Translations under genes and position numbers: made by a program | Notes under the pieces: generated by a model | The model's database searches: none | What the model was told of the DNA's origin: nothing | What the model saw: the letters and a program-made list of their open reading frames with translations, nothing else | NCBI RefSeq assembly: GCF_000518485.1 | Contig: NZ_JADR01000007.1 | Location: 186,001 to 250,000, forward strand | Reading direction: 5' to 3' | Origin: Olleya marilimosa CAM030 | GTDB taxonomy: Bacteria > Bacteroidota > Bacteroidia > Flavobacteriales > Flavobacteriaceae | DNA: 64,000 nt | Shown here: piece by piece, positions 17,854-27,159 of the stretch | Position numbering within the stretch: the stretch's first letter is position 1 | Layout: every line of letters starts with the position of its first letter

Positions 17854-19806
17854 ATGCAAGAATTAAAATTATCAGATTGGTTACCTACCACTAACAAAGA
17901 GGTTAAGATACGTGGTTGGCAAGAGCTAGACGTCATACTGTTTAGTGGAGACGCCTACGTGGATCATCCTACGTTTGGTCCAGCAGTTATTGGACGTTTG
18001 CTAGAAAGTTTTGGCTTACGTGTCGCTATTGTACCGCAACCTAACGTTAACGATAATCTTCAGGACTTTGTAAAATTAGGTAAACCAAGATTATTTTTTG
18101 GTGTTACAGGTGGTTGTATGGATCCCATGATTAGCAATTATAATGCTAATAAAAAGAAACGTGATAAGGATGCCTATACGCCAAATGGTGACATTGGATT
18201 TAGACCTGATTATGCATCGTCTGTATATTCTAAAATTTTAAAAGAAAAATGGCCAGATACTCCAGTATTAATTGGTGGTATTGAAGGGTCTTTACGTCGT
18301 GTAACACATTACGATTATTGGAGTGATCAATTAATGCCAACAATTTTAGAAACCTCTAAAGCAGATATGTTGGTGTACGGAATGGGAGAACAACCTTTAC
18401 GTGAAATTATACGTTTACTAGAAAAAGGCGTACCATTTAGTAGTATTAATACAGTTAATCAAACCGCTGTATTATTAAATAAAGACGAAAAAATTCCGAA
18501 AAACAGTAATTGGGAAGATATTGAAATAGCTTCGCATGAAACCTGTTTAAAGGATAAGAAAAAATATGCATCTAATTTTAAGGTCATCGAGCAAGAGTCC
18601 AATAAATTAGCTGCAAGACGAATTTTTCAAAAAGTAGGGGATAAGGTGTTAATGATTAATCCACCATATCCAACAATGACCGAAGCAGAGATTGATGCGT
18701 CATTTGATTTACCATACACACGATTACCACATCCAAAGTATGATAAACGTGGACCAATTCCTGCGTTCGAGATGATTAAGTTTTCCATCAACATTCACAG
18801 AGGCTGTTTTGGTGGTTGTAGCTTTTGTACCATATCTGCGCACCAAGGAAAATTTATTGCCTCACGTAGTAAGGAATCTATTTTAAAAGAAGTTGATACT
18901 GTTGCAAATATGCCTGATTTTAAAGGCTATTTAAGTGACATTGGAGGACCAAGTGCCAATATGTATCAAATGAAGGGTAAAGTTCAGTCTATTTGCGATA
19001 AATGTGTCGCACCAAGTTGTATTTCGCCAGTAATATGTAGTAATTTAGATACGTCTCATAAACCGTTAACCGAATTGTACCAAGCGGTTGATAGTCATCC
19101 AAAAGTTAAAAAATCGTTTATAGGTTCTGGAATCCGACACGATATGTTAGTCCCAGAATTTAATAAAAATGCAGATCCAAAAGAGTTAGATGCCTATACA
19201 GAAGAAGTCATGACTAAGCACGTTTCTGGACGACTTAAGGTGGCTCCAGAGCATACAAGTGATCCTGTGTTAAAATTAATGCGTAAACCGTCGTTTAAAT
19301 ACTTCCATAAGTTTAAAGAGCGTTTTGATAAAATTAATATTGCTAAAGGATTAAAATTACAGTTAATACCTTACTTTATTTCTAATCATCCTGCTTGTGA
19401 GGTTGAAGATATGGCTAATCTAGCTGCCGAAACCAAAGACATGGGATTTCAGTTAGAGCAAGTACAAGGCTTTACACCAACACCAATGACAGTAGCAACT
19501 GTAATTTATTATAGTGGTTACCATCCATACACGCTTAAAAAAGTAAATACGCCTAAAACAAGAAAAGAGAAAGACGAACAACATCGTTTTTTCTTTTGGT
19601 ATAAAGAAGAAAACAAAGCTTGGATAAAAAAGACGTTGAATAAAGTGGGACGTCCTGACTTATTAAACGTTTTATTACCAGGAAAAGAAGAAAAATGGCG
19701 AAAAAACAAGCCAAAAGGTGAAGCTAAAAACACCTTTAATGATGCGGTTCCCTTTAACCAACGTAAGAATAAGGCTAAGTTTAAAAGCAAAAACAAACGT
19801 CGTTAA
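17854..19806 (+). CDS. YgiQ-family radical SAM protein
   Basis: A 650-residue enzyme of the YgiQ family (UPF0313). It has the N-terminal region LPTTNKEVKIRGWQELDVI, a B12-binding-like middle with FFGVTGGCMDPMISNY, and a radical SAM core whose CxxxCxxC motif is RGCFGGCSFCTISAHQGK, ligating the [4Fe-4S] cluster that cleaves SAM. Four further cysteines follow in SICDKCVAPSCISPVIC, a spacing typical of the family and possibly a second cluster or structural metal site. The tail is very basic (KNKPKGEAKNTF ... KFKSKNKRR), suggesting nucleic-acid contact. The reaction is not established for this family. It stands alone between the permease and the TspO-like gene. Confidence 0.93.
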   Translation: MQELKLSDWLPTTNKEVKIRGWQELDVILFSGDAYVDHPTFGPAVIGRLLESFGLRVAIVPQPNVNDNLQDFVKLGKPRLFFGVTGGCMDPMISNYNANKKKRDKDAYTPNGDIGFRPDYASSVYSKILKEKWPDTPVLIGGIEGSLRRVTHYDYWSDQLMPTILETSKADMLVYGMGEQPLREIIRLLEKGVPFSSINTVNQTAVLLNKDEKIPKNSNWEDIEIASHETCLKDKKKYASNFKVIEQESNKLAARRIFQKVGDKVLMINPPYPTMTEAEIDASFDLPYTRLPHPKYDKRGPIPAFEMIKFSINIHRGCFGGCSFCTISAHQGKFIASRSKESILKEVDTVANMPDFKGYLSDIGGPSANMYQMKGKVQSICDKCVAPSCISPVICSNLDTSHKPLTELYQAVDSHPKVKKSFIGSGIRHDMLVPEFNKNADPKELDAYTEEVMTKHVSGRLKVAPEHTSDPVLKLMRKPSFKYFHKFKERFDKINIAKGLKLQLIPYFISNHPACEVEDMANLAAETKDMGFQLEQVQGFTPTPMTVATVIYYSGYHPYTLKKVNTPKTRKEKDEQHRFFFWYKEENKAWIKKTLNKVGRPDLLNVLLPGKEEKWRKNKPKGEAKNTFNDAVPFNQRKNKAKFKSKNKRR

Positions 19807-19879
19807 AAATTAGTAATCTATTAACTTTTTTTTGATGTAGAATTTTTTCAGGATGTTTTAATTGTAGTATATTATAACT

Positions 19880-20686
19880 ATGAAAAAACAACTACAAATA
19901 ATTAATGGGATTGCTTTTGTCTGCGTGATTGTAATGAACTATTTATCCAATACTGGTTTATTAAATAACACGACCATTGGAGAAGTCTCTAAACAATACA
20001 ATACCTTATTTACACCTGCTGGATATGCGTTTTCCATTTGGGGAATCATCTATTTGCTTTTAACAGGATTTATTGTTTATCAAGGATGTAGTTTGTTTGT
20101 CAAGGTCAGAAATGACGACTTTGTACTAACAACAGGTTGGTGGTTTGCTATTTCATGTATTGCTAATTGTGCTTGGATCGTCACTTGGATTTATGGTTAT
20201 ACTGCATTGTCCTCTGTATTTATTTTTATAATACTTATCGCATTATTACAAATAGTGCTTAAAAATAAAATGGAATTGTTTGATGCACCAATCACTGTTA
20301 TTGTGTTTTTGTGGTGGCCATTTGTAATCTATAGTGGTTGGATTACAGTAGCTAGTATTGCTAATGTCTCAGCAGTTTTAGTAAAATATAATTGGGATGG
20401 TTTTGGGTTATCACCAACCGTTTGGACCTTACTATTAATTTGGATAGCCACTGTAATAAACTTAATAGTTACCTGGACACGTAACATGCGCGAGTTTGCA
20501 TTAGTTGGTGCTTGGGCATTAATTGCTATTTACGTAGCTAATAACAACACAAATACTACTGTAGCCTACACTGCATTAGTTGCTGCTTTAATTTTAATTG
20601 TAAGCAGCGCTGCACATGGCTTTAAAAACCGAAAAACAAATCCTGCTATTAAGTGTATGGAGTATTTTGAGGGTAGGAAATGTTAG
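19880..20686 (+). CDS. TspO/MBR-like tryptophan-rich membrane protein
   Basis: A 268-residue protein with about seven hydrophobic helices and many tryptophans (GWWFAISCIANCAWIVTW, VFLWWPFVIYSGW). The segment LFTPAGYAFSIWGIIYLLL resembles the conserved TspO motif, but the protein is about 100 residues longer than classical TspO (about 160), so it belongs to an enlarged subfamily often annotated as tryptophan-rich sensory protein. Function and ligand are not established. Its stop is 3 bp from the convergent stop of the helicase gene, with no terminator between, so some read-through antisense to the helicase is possible. Confidence 0.75.
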   Translation: MKKQLQIINGIAFVCVIVMNYLSNTGLLNNTTIGEVSKQYNTLFTPAGYAFSIWGIIYLLLTGFIVYQGCSLFVKVRNDDFVLTTGWWFAISCIANCAWIVTWIYGYTALSSVFIFIILIALLQIVLKNKMELFDAPITVIVFLWWPFVIYSGWITVASIANVSAVLVKYNWDGFGLSPTVWTLLLIWIATVINLIVTWTRNMREFALVGAWALIAIYVANNNTNTTVAYTALVAALILIVSSAAHGFKNRKTNPAIKCMEYFEGRKC

Positions 20687-20689
20687 GAT

Positions 20690-23600
20690 TTATCCAACAG
20701 AAAGTTTTGCAGCATCTTTCCATAAATAATTTGGCATAGGTTCATTTAATTCCCAATTAATGCTCATTGGTTTTGAACCGTAGTGGTCTTTTATATTTCC
20801 TTCTCCTATAAAAACATAACCTTTTGTATTGCCAAATTCATCTTTTGCTTTTTCGCGAACAAAAAGTAAAATTCGTTTATTTTCCTCTTGATGTTTTATG
20901 TAAGACAATCCTTTTCCTTTATCAGGTCTTGCAGAGTTTTGAGTTTGCCAATGAAATAGTAATTCATTTACAGCATAATCATCATACATTGTGGTTGGTG
21001 AAAAGTTTTCTTCGGACTTAATAAGGTTGATAAAAAGTAATTCGGTATTCAAATCTATATTCAATGCAGTTCCTTCTCTATTAGATGATTTTTTTGTGAA
21101 ACTACTAAATTGGAAAGCAGTTAATATTTGGTCTCTTGTATAACGACTATGTAATTTTAATGGTTGTTCATATGGAAGTTCAATCAGTAATTCTTTGAAG
21201 TCTATATTATCAATTAAAAATTCTAGAATTTCCTTTATTTCCTCGACTAGAACAAGATTATTTCCAATTTGGAGAATACTTTTTTCTAAAGAATCGAAAC
21301 CTTCTTCTTTCTGCCAAACATCGTAATGCAACATTAGAAGCATGGTTTTTTCATTTTCATTCAATTCTGAAATTGTCACCTTAAAATTCTGTTTTGCAAT
21401 TTTTAAAATGAAAGAGAAATAACTGAGTGAATTTGTAGATAACCATTTGTTTGAAATAGCAGAAACAATAGCTTTCTCATTTTCAGAATTGAAGTTTTCT
21501 ATTCTTCCTGCTAATTGACATAAACGCTTCCAGCTTTCTCTTTTGTATATTGATTGTAGAGGTATATTATAAAACGAGCAAAAGTTACCTATTGTTAATG
21601 GTAAATTAGTGTCGTTTTGATATTGTTGAATTCTTTGAATTAATTTGTTTTTATTTAATGATGTTGCAGCCGAAATATTTTTAAGAATTGTTTCTTTTGT
21701 CTTCTTCTCTAAAATGATTGAGCAACCCAAAGGAAGATGCGGGAAATCATCCTCGATTTCTTTTTTAACTGTTGTATTAGTTTTACCGATTAAAGCTCTA
21801 AACTTACTTTCAAAATTATATTCAGGTTTGGAATTTCCAACAAAATCTAAAACAGTTAAGCAATCTTTCTCTTCGTGAAGTCTCAGTCCTCTTCCAAGTT
21901 GTTGTAAAAAGACTGTCAAGCTTTCAGTTGGCCTTAAAAATAGAACAGTATCAATTTCAGGAATATCAATACCTTCATTAAACATATCGACTACAAATAG
22001 GTAATTAATTTCTTTTTTCTCAAGTTTCTGACGAATTTGAATTCTGTCTTTACTATTTATGCTTGTTAAATAATCGGCTTTTAATCCTGCTAATGTGAAT
22101 TTTTCAGCCATAAATTTAGCATGTTCCATAGAAACACAGTATCCTAAAGACCTAACTTCATTTATATCTTTCGTGTATTTATCTAATGCATCAATAATTT
22201 CTCTAACTCTTCTGTCATTTTCGGTATACAGATTAGTTAATTCACTTGCGACATATTTACCTCTAGCCCAACTTACATTTGTTAAATCTATGCTATCTGT
22301 TATCCCGAAATATTGAAATGGACAAAGTAATTTTCGATTCATTGCTTCTGGCAATCTAATTTCTGCAGCAATTTTATTATCAAAATCTTCTAAAATGTCT
22401 CCACCATCCATTCGTTCAGGTGTAGCAGTTAAGCCTAGTAAAACCTTTGGTTTAAAATAGTTAATTATTTCTCTATAACTATTAGCGGTTTGGTGATGAC
22501 ATTCATCGATTATTATATAATCGTAATAATCTGGAGTTAAGTTATATTCTTTAAACTTGTTTTTGACAGATTGTACGGAAGCAAATACGAATTCAAAATT
22601 ATCAGGAACCATTCCGTCAACCCATAATTCACCAATATTATTGTTCCTTAAAATACCTTGAAAAGTAGATAATGATTTTTGAATAATTTCTTTTCTATGT
22701 GCAAGAAATAGAAGTTTTGCTGACTTGTTGTTTTGTTTGAAACGCTTATAGTCAAATGCAGAAATAACGGTTTTTCCTGTTCCAGTCGCTGCAACTACAA
22801 GGTTTCTAAATCTTTTATGAACCGTTCTTTCTACTTCTAGTTTTTCTAATACTTCTTTTTGATAAGGAAAAGGTTTAATATCAAACAAAGCTGTAGCGTT
22901 TTCATAAGGTTTACTAAATTTACTTTGTTTTAAAGCGCTTTGAAGTTTCTCTTTATGTATGCCATCATCAAATAATTCAAAATCATCACTCCTCCAATAA
23001 GAATCAAATGTCTTATTGAATTTATCAATTATGTGACTTACTTCTTTGGTCGTAACTTTTAAATTCCACTCTAAACCATCTGTTAAAGCTGACCTCGAAA
23101 AGTTAGAAGAGCCAATATATGCTGTATGAAATCCAGTATTTCTATAAAAAAGATATGCTTTTGCATGTAGCCTTTCATTACTTGTATTGTACGATATTTT
23201 AACTTCAGTATTTGGTAATTTTGAAAGTAGTTGAATAGCTTTATAGTCTGTTGCTCCAATATATGTCGTGGTAATTACTTTTAGTTTTCCACCACGCTGT
23301 GTAAATTCTCGTAACTCTTTTTCAAGAATAATGATACCTTTAAATTTTATAAAAGAGACAAGAAGATATATTTCGTTAGATGAAAGAATCTCCTTTTTAA
23401 GTTCACTTTCTAGTGATAGACCAACATTCCCACCTGTAAATAATTCACTTTGTGTTAATCTTGTGTAAGGGGTTATTTCTTTTAATCTTAAATCTAAATC
23501 TGAAAAGTGCGCATCAGTTTTTGAAAATACTGCCTTTAAAATTTCACCTTCAACACTAACTAAATCATCATTAAATTCTTGTTTATTTAATTCGTCTTTT

Positions 23601-23824
23601 AGTAATTTAATTATTTTGTTAGCAATTTCAATTTGTAATTCAGCTTTACCTTTTATAAGTTGAAAAGCATGTTTTAAAGTTTTAGCTAAATGTTTAGATA
23701 AAACATTTGAGGCTTCCTCTTTGTCTATTGAAGTTTTCTTTAGAAAGAATTTATCTTTATCAAGTTCATTTAATTTTTCAGATACTAATTGGGTTATTAA
23801 TTCTTCGTAAATTCCTTGATTCAT
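20690..23824 (-). CDS. PLD-like nuclease / SF2 helicase / DUF3427 fusion protein
   Basis: A 1044-residue multidomain protein. Residues 1-115 are helical and unassigned. A phospholipase-D-like nuclease domain at about 125-290 carries H220-A-K222 and the GSSNFSRSAL block at 238-247; the Asp of HxKxxxxD is Tyr227, which I recall as usual in this family. The SF2 helicase core follows: ATGTGKT (346-352), DECHH (440-444), LTATPERMDGGD (about 466-477) and the arginine-finger motif QQLGRGLR. After a helical linker, the C-terminal 150 residues match DUF3427 (TRDQILTAF ... SYIKHQEE). The ATG at 23824 overlaps the NUDIX stop (ATGA), so the upstream in-frame extension to 23869 was rejected. Such fusions with a MutT-like neighbour have been listed among defence-island genes. 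ATP-driven nucleic-acid cleavage is inference, phage defence or repair a hypothesis. Confidence 0.88.
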   Translation of the reverse strand: MNQGIYEELITQLVSEKLNELDKDKFFLKKTSIDKEEASNVLSKHLAKTLKHAFQLIKGKAELQIEIANKIIKLLKDELNKQEFNDDLVSVEGEILKAVFSKTDAHFSDLDLRLKEITPYTRLTQSELFTGGNVGLSLESELKKEILSSNEIYLLVSFIKFKGIIILEKELREFTQRGGKLKVITTTYIGATDYKAIQLLSKLPNTEVKISYNTSNERLHAKAYLFYRNTGFHTAYIGSSNFSRSALTDGLEWNLKVTTKEVSHIIDKFNKTFDSYWRSDDFELFDDGIHKEKLQSALKQSKFSKPYENATALFDIKPFPYQKEVLEKLEVERTVHKRFRNLVVAATGTGKTVISAFDYKRFKQNNKSAKLLFLAHRKEIIQKSLSTFQGILRNNNIGELWVDGMVPDNFEFVFASVQSVKNKFKEYNLTPDYYDYIIIDECHHQTANSYREIINYFKPKVLLGLTATPERMDGGDILEDFDNKIAAEIRLPEAMNRKLLCPFQYFGITDSIDLTNVSWARGKYVASELTNLYTENDRRVREIIDALDKYTKDINEVRSLGYCVSMEHAKFMAEKFTLAGLKADYLTSINSKDRIQIRQKLEKKEINYLFVVDMFNEGIDIPEIDTVLFLRPTESLTVFLQQLGRGLRLHEEKDCLTVLDFVGNSKPEYNFESKFRALIGKTNTTVKKEIEDDFPHLPLGCSIILEKKTKETILKNISAATSLNKNKLIQRIQQYQNDTNLPLTIGNFCSFYNIPLQSIYKRESWKRLCQLAGRIENFNSENEKAIVSAISNKWLSTNSLSYFSFILKIAKQNFKVTISELNENEKTMLLMLHYDVWQKEEGFDSLEKSILQIGNNLVLVEEIKEILEFLIDNIDFKELLIELPYEQPLKLHSRYTRDQILTAFQFSSFTKKSSNREGTALNIDLNTELLFINLIKSEENFSPTTMYDDYAVNELLFHWQTQNSARPDKGKGLSYIKHQEENKRILLFVREKAKDEFGNTKGYVFIGEGNIKDHYGSKPMSINWELNEPMPNYLWKDAAKLSVG

Positions 23825-24207
23825 AATTCTAAATATTCTTTTAAAATTGGTATGTCGGCTTCTGCCCAATCTAAATTAATTAATTTCCGTTTGTTAACTA
23901 AAACAAAATCAGAATGTTCTTTAAGTATTAATTTACCTGTAACATATTCAGCAGTAAAAGGAATTAATTTGATTTTAAAATCAGGATACTCATGAGTTAC
24001 AGGAGTTAACTTTCCTTTGATTTCAATTTTGATATTTAATTCCTCTAATATTTCTCTTTTAATACACTCAACCTCTGTTTCACCTTCTTCAATCTTGCCA
24101 CCTGCAAATTCCCATTTTAATGGAAGTTTCATGCTTTTATTTCTTTGAACAGCTAAAACTTTATCATCAAATTGGATGATTGCACATGTAACAAGAATAG
24201 TTTTCAT
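23821..24207 (-). CDS. NUDIX hydrolase (MutT-like), partner of the PLD-helicase
   Basis: A 128-residue pyrophosphohydrolase with a complete Nudix box: G37-x5-E43-x7-R51-E52-I-L-E55-E56, in the segments GGKIEEGE and REILEELNI. The spacing and the MKTILVTCAII opening resemble MutT-type enzymes that hydrolyse (d)NTPs such as 8-oxo-dGTP, but in a helicase operon the substrate could be a modified or signalling nucleotide. It begins one base after the polA stop and its own stop overlaps the helicase start by four bases, so all three are co-transcribed and the last two translationally coupled. This neighbour relation recurs in my recollection of the family, but I cannot verify it here. Confidence 0.9.
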   Translation of the reverse strand: MKTILVTCAIIQFDDKVLAVQRNKSMKLPLKWEFAGGKIEEGETEVECIKREILEELNIKIEIKGKLTPVTHEYPDFKIKLIPFTAEYVTGKLILKEHSDFVLVNKRKLINLDWAEADIPILKEYLEL

Positions 24208-24208
24208 C

Positions 24209-27064
24209 CTAATGCGCCTCCAACCAATTCAAACCAGTATCCACTTCAACATCTAAAGGCACTTCCATTTTAAAGGCTTGTTCCATTTCGGTTTTAATTA
24301 AGGTTTTCATTTCCTCAAGTTCAGGTTTGTAAACATCAAACACCAATTCATCGTGCACTTGCAGTAACATTTTGGTTTTATAATTACCAGCTTCTAGTTT
24401 GTTGTAAATGTTAATCATGGCAATTTTAATAATATCTGCAGCACTACCTTGGATTGGTGCATTAACAGCATTACGCTCTGCTGCACCACGTACCACAGCA
24501 TTACGACTATTTATATCTTTTAGGTAACGTCTACGATCTAAAATAGTTTTCACATAACCATGATCACGTGCAAAATCTACTTGTGCACTCATGTATTTTT
24601 TAAGCTTAGGGTAGGTTTCGTAGTAGGTATCAATAAGTTCTTTGGCTTCACCACGCGACAAATCGGTTTGGTTACTTAATCCAAAAGCAGACACACCATA
24701 GATAATCCCAAAGTTTACGGTTTTAGCATTACTACGTTGCTCTCTAGTGACTTCGTTTAAAGGCACATTAAAGACTTTTGATGCTGTGGAAGCGTGAATG
24801 TCCTCTCCATTTTTAAACGCTTCAATCATGGTTTCTTCCTCGCTTAACGCAGCAATAATACGTAGTTCTATTTGGCTATAATCCGCAGCTAATAGTGTGT
24901 AATCTTCATTGCGTGGTACAAACGCTTTACGGACTTGACGTCCACGTTCTGTACGTATCGGAATATTCTGTAAGTTTGGATTATTGCTACTTAAACGTCC
25001 TGTAGCAGCAACGGTTTGCATATAATCTGTATGTACACGACCTGTTGCAGGCTCTACCTGAAGTGGTAACGCATCCACATAGGTGCTTTTAAGTTTTGCT
25101 AAACCACGATAATCTAAAATATTGCGAATAATTTCATGGTCCTTAGCTAGGTAAGACAGTATGTCTTCTCCTGTCGCATATTGACCTGTTTTTGTCTTTT
25201 TAGGTTTATCAACCAATTTTAGTTTTTCAAATAAAATAATACCTAATTGTTTTGGTGAAGCAATATTAAATTCTTCTCCAGCAACCTCATATATTTTACG
25301 TTCTAAGGTGTTGATATCGTTATTTAAATCGTCTGATAGGCTATTTAAAAAGTCAACATCCAAATTAATACCTTCTAACTCCATTGCAGCCAATACACGT
25401 AATAAAGGCACCTCAATATCGTCAAATAATTTTTGGGTGTTAGCTTCGCCTAATTCCTTTTCAAAATGTTCTTTTAATTGTAGCGTGATATCAGCATCTT
25501 CAACCGCATATTCCGTTTGTTTTTCCAACGGAACATCACGCATGGATAATTGGTTTTTCCCCTTTTTACCAATCAATTCTGTGATAGCAATTGGAGTGTA
25601 GTTTAAGTACGTCTCTGCCAATACATCCATATTATGACGCATGTCAGGATTAATTAAGTAATGCGCTAACATGGTGTCAAATAAAGGACCTTTGACTTGT
25701 ACATTGTATTTGGCTAGTACCTTAATATCGTATTTTAAATTTTGTCCAATTTTCTGAATGGTCTCACTTTCAAAAAATGGTCTTAGGGTTTCGATTAGGG
25801 CTTGTGCTTCGGTTTTATCCTCCGGAAAGGGTAGGTAAAAGCCTTTACCAATTTCCCATGAAAATGAAATCCCAACCAATTCTGCAGTTAATGGGTTTAG
25901 ACCTGTGGTTTCGGTATCAAAACACACAGACGTCTGACTCATTAAGTTTTTGATAAATAATGTAGTTGCCATTCCTGAGGCTACACTTTGGTAAAAATGA
26001 GCAGTAGTTTCGGCAGTTTTTCGCGCTAAGCTATCTGTGTCAGATGTCGCTGTTGCGGAATTTGGGTCGCCTCCAAACAAATTAAATTGACCAGCTCCAG
26101 CACTTTCTGCTTCTTTAGGCGTCACTTTTGGTGCTGCTTTTTCCGAAGGGTTGTTGTTAGCAAGCGATGTGGCTTCTGCACCAGAAGTAAAGGTTTTTGT
26201 GAAATTATCTATAAGGCGTCTAAATTCTAATTCTTGAAAAATCTCAGTAACTTTAGGAATATCTGGAGCGTCTAACTCAAAATCTTTGGCATTAAACGTC
26301 ACAGGAACGTCTAACATAATAGTTGCTAGTTTTTTAGAAAGTAAACCTAACTCTTGGTTGGCTTCAATCTTCTCTTTCATTTTACCTTTAAGCTCGTGTG
26401 TGTTGGCAAAAAGGTTTTCCATGCTACCATATTGTGCTAAAAACTTTTTAGCGGTTTTTTCTCCAACACCAGGTAAACCAGGAATATTATCACTAGCGTC
26501 TCCCATCATTCCTAAAAAGTCAATGACTTGTAAAGGGTCTGTTACTTCAAATTTTTTCTGTACTTCTGGGATTCCCCAAGTTTCATAACCACCTCCAAAC
26601 ACAGGTCTGTACATAAAAATGTTTTCGCTAACTAATTGCGCAAAATCTTTATCAGGTGTTACCATAAAGGTTTGGTAGCCTTCTTTTTCGGCCTGTTTAG
26701 CTAAAGTCCCTATAACATCATCCGCTTCATAACCATCTTTAACCATAATTGGAATATGCATGGCTTTTAAAATCTCCATGATATAAGGTACAGCAGTTTT
26801 AATACCTTCAGGCGTTTCGTCACGATTGGCTTTATAGGCTTCAAACATTTCGACTCTGTCAGCACTTCCACCTTTATCAAAACATACTGCTAAATGGTCA
26901 GGACGCTCACGCTTAATAACATCTAATAACGAGTTCATAAAACCCATAATAGCAGAGGTGTCTTCTCCTTTAGAGTTTATTCTTGGGTTTTTTATAAAGG
27001 CGTAATAACCTCTAAAAATTAAAGCGTAGGCATCGACTAAAAAGACGCGTTTATTGTCTGACAT
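24209..27064 (-). CDS. polA: DNA polymerase I
   Basis: A 951-residue repair and Okazaki-fragment polymerase. The 5'-3' exonuclease domain (about 1-300) starts VFLVDAYALIFRGYYAF and includes GYEADDVIGTLA and LPGVGEKTAKKFL. A low-complexity linker follows at about 300-345. The 3'-5' proofreading domain is intact: FDTETTGL (ExoI), GQNLKYDIKVL (ExoII) and YAVEDADITL (ExoIII). The polymerase domain has LLAADYSQIELRI (motif A), RSNAKTVNFGIIYGVSAFGL (motif B) and LLQVHDELVFD (motif C). A -7-like element lies 23 bp upstream. The downstream NUDIX gene begins after a single spacer base, so polA probably drives the accessory pair. Confidence 0.97.
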   Translation of the reverse strand: MSDNKRVFLVDAYALIFRGYYAFIKNPRINSKGEDTSAIMGFMNSLLDVIKRERPDHLAVCFDKGGSADRVEMFEAYKANRDETPEGIKTAVPYIMEILKAMHIPIMVKDGYEADDVIGTLAKQAEKEGYQTFMVTPDKDFAQLVSENIFMYRPVFGGGYETWGIPEVQKKFEVTDPLQVIDFLGMMGDASDNIPGLPGVGEKTAKKFLAQYGSMENLFANTHELKGKMKEKIEANQELGLLSKKLATIMLDVPVTFNAKDFELDAPDIPKVTEIFQELEFRRLIDNFTKTFTSGAEATSLANNNPSEKAAPKVTPKEAESAGAGQFNLFGGDPNSATATSDTDSLARKTAETTAHFYQSVASGMATTLFIKNLMSQTSVCFDTETTGLNPLTAELVGISFSWEIGKGFYLPFPEDKTEAQALIETLRPFFESETIQKIGQNLKYDIKVLAKYNVQVKGPLFDTMLAHYLINPDMRHNMDVLAETYLNYTPIAITELIGKKGKNQLSMRDVPLEKQTEYAVEDADITLQLKEHFEKELGEANTQKLFDDIEVPLLRVLAAMELEGINLDVDFLNSLSDDLNNDINTLERKIYEVAGEEFNIASPKQLGIILFEKLKLVDKPKKTKTGQYATGEDILSYLAKDHEIIRNILDYRGLAKLKSTYVDALPLQVEPATGRVHTDYMQTVAATGRLSSNNPNLQNIPIRTERGRQVRKAFVPRNEDYTLLAADYSQIELRIIAALSEEETMIEAFKNGEDIHASTASKVFNVPLNEVTREQRSNAKTVNFGIIYGVSAFGLSNQTDLSRGEAKELIDTYYETYPKLKKYMSAQVDFARDHGYVKTILDRRRYLKDINSRNAVVRGAAERNAVNAPIQGSAADIIKIAMINIYNKLEAGNYKTKMLLQVHDELVFDVYKPELEEMKTLIKTEMEQAFKMEVPLDVEVDTGLNWLEAH

Positions 27065-27086
27065 AATAGTAATTTTGATAGAATAC

Positions 27087-27094
27087 CAAAACTA
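27087..27094 (-). promoter_or_regulatory. Likely -7 promoter element for polA
   Basis: The minus strand reads TAGTTTTG, matching TAnnTTTG, 23 bases before the polA ATG, which would give a leader of about 16 nt. No clear -33 box. Confidence 0.45.
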
Positions 27095-27159
27095 CAAAAC
27101 TTAACGCAGGTTTGCTTTAAAATTTGATAACTTCTGTACTTAAAACAGTAAATTATTGA

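Noticed and set aside
20690-23869. Longer helicase start at 23869
   Set aside because: It would overlap the NUDIX gene by almost 50 bases, and the extra 15 residues have no family resemblance; the ATG at 23824 gives the common ATGA coupling with the NUDIX stop.
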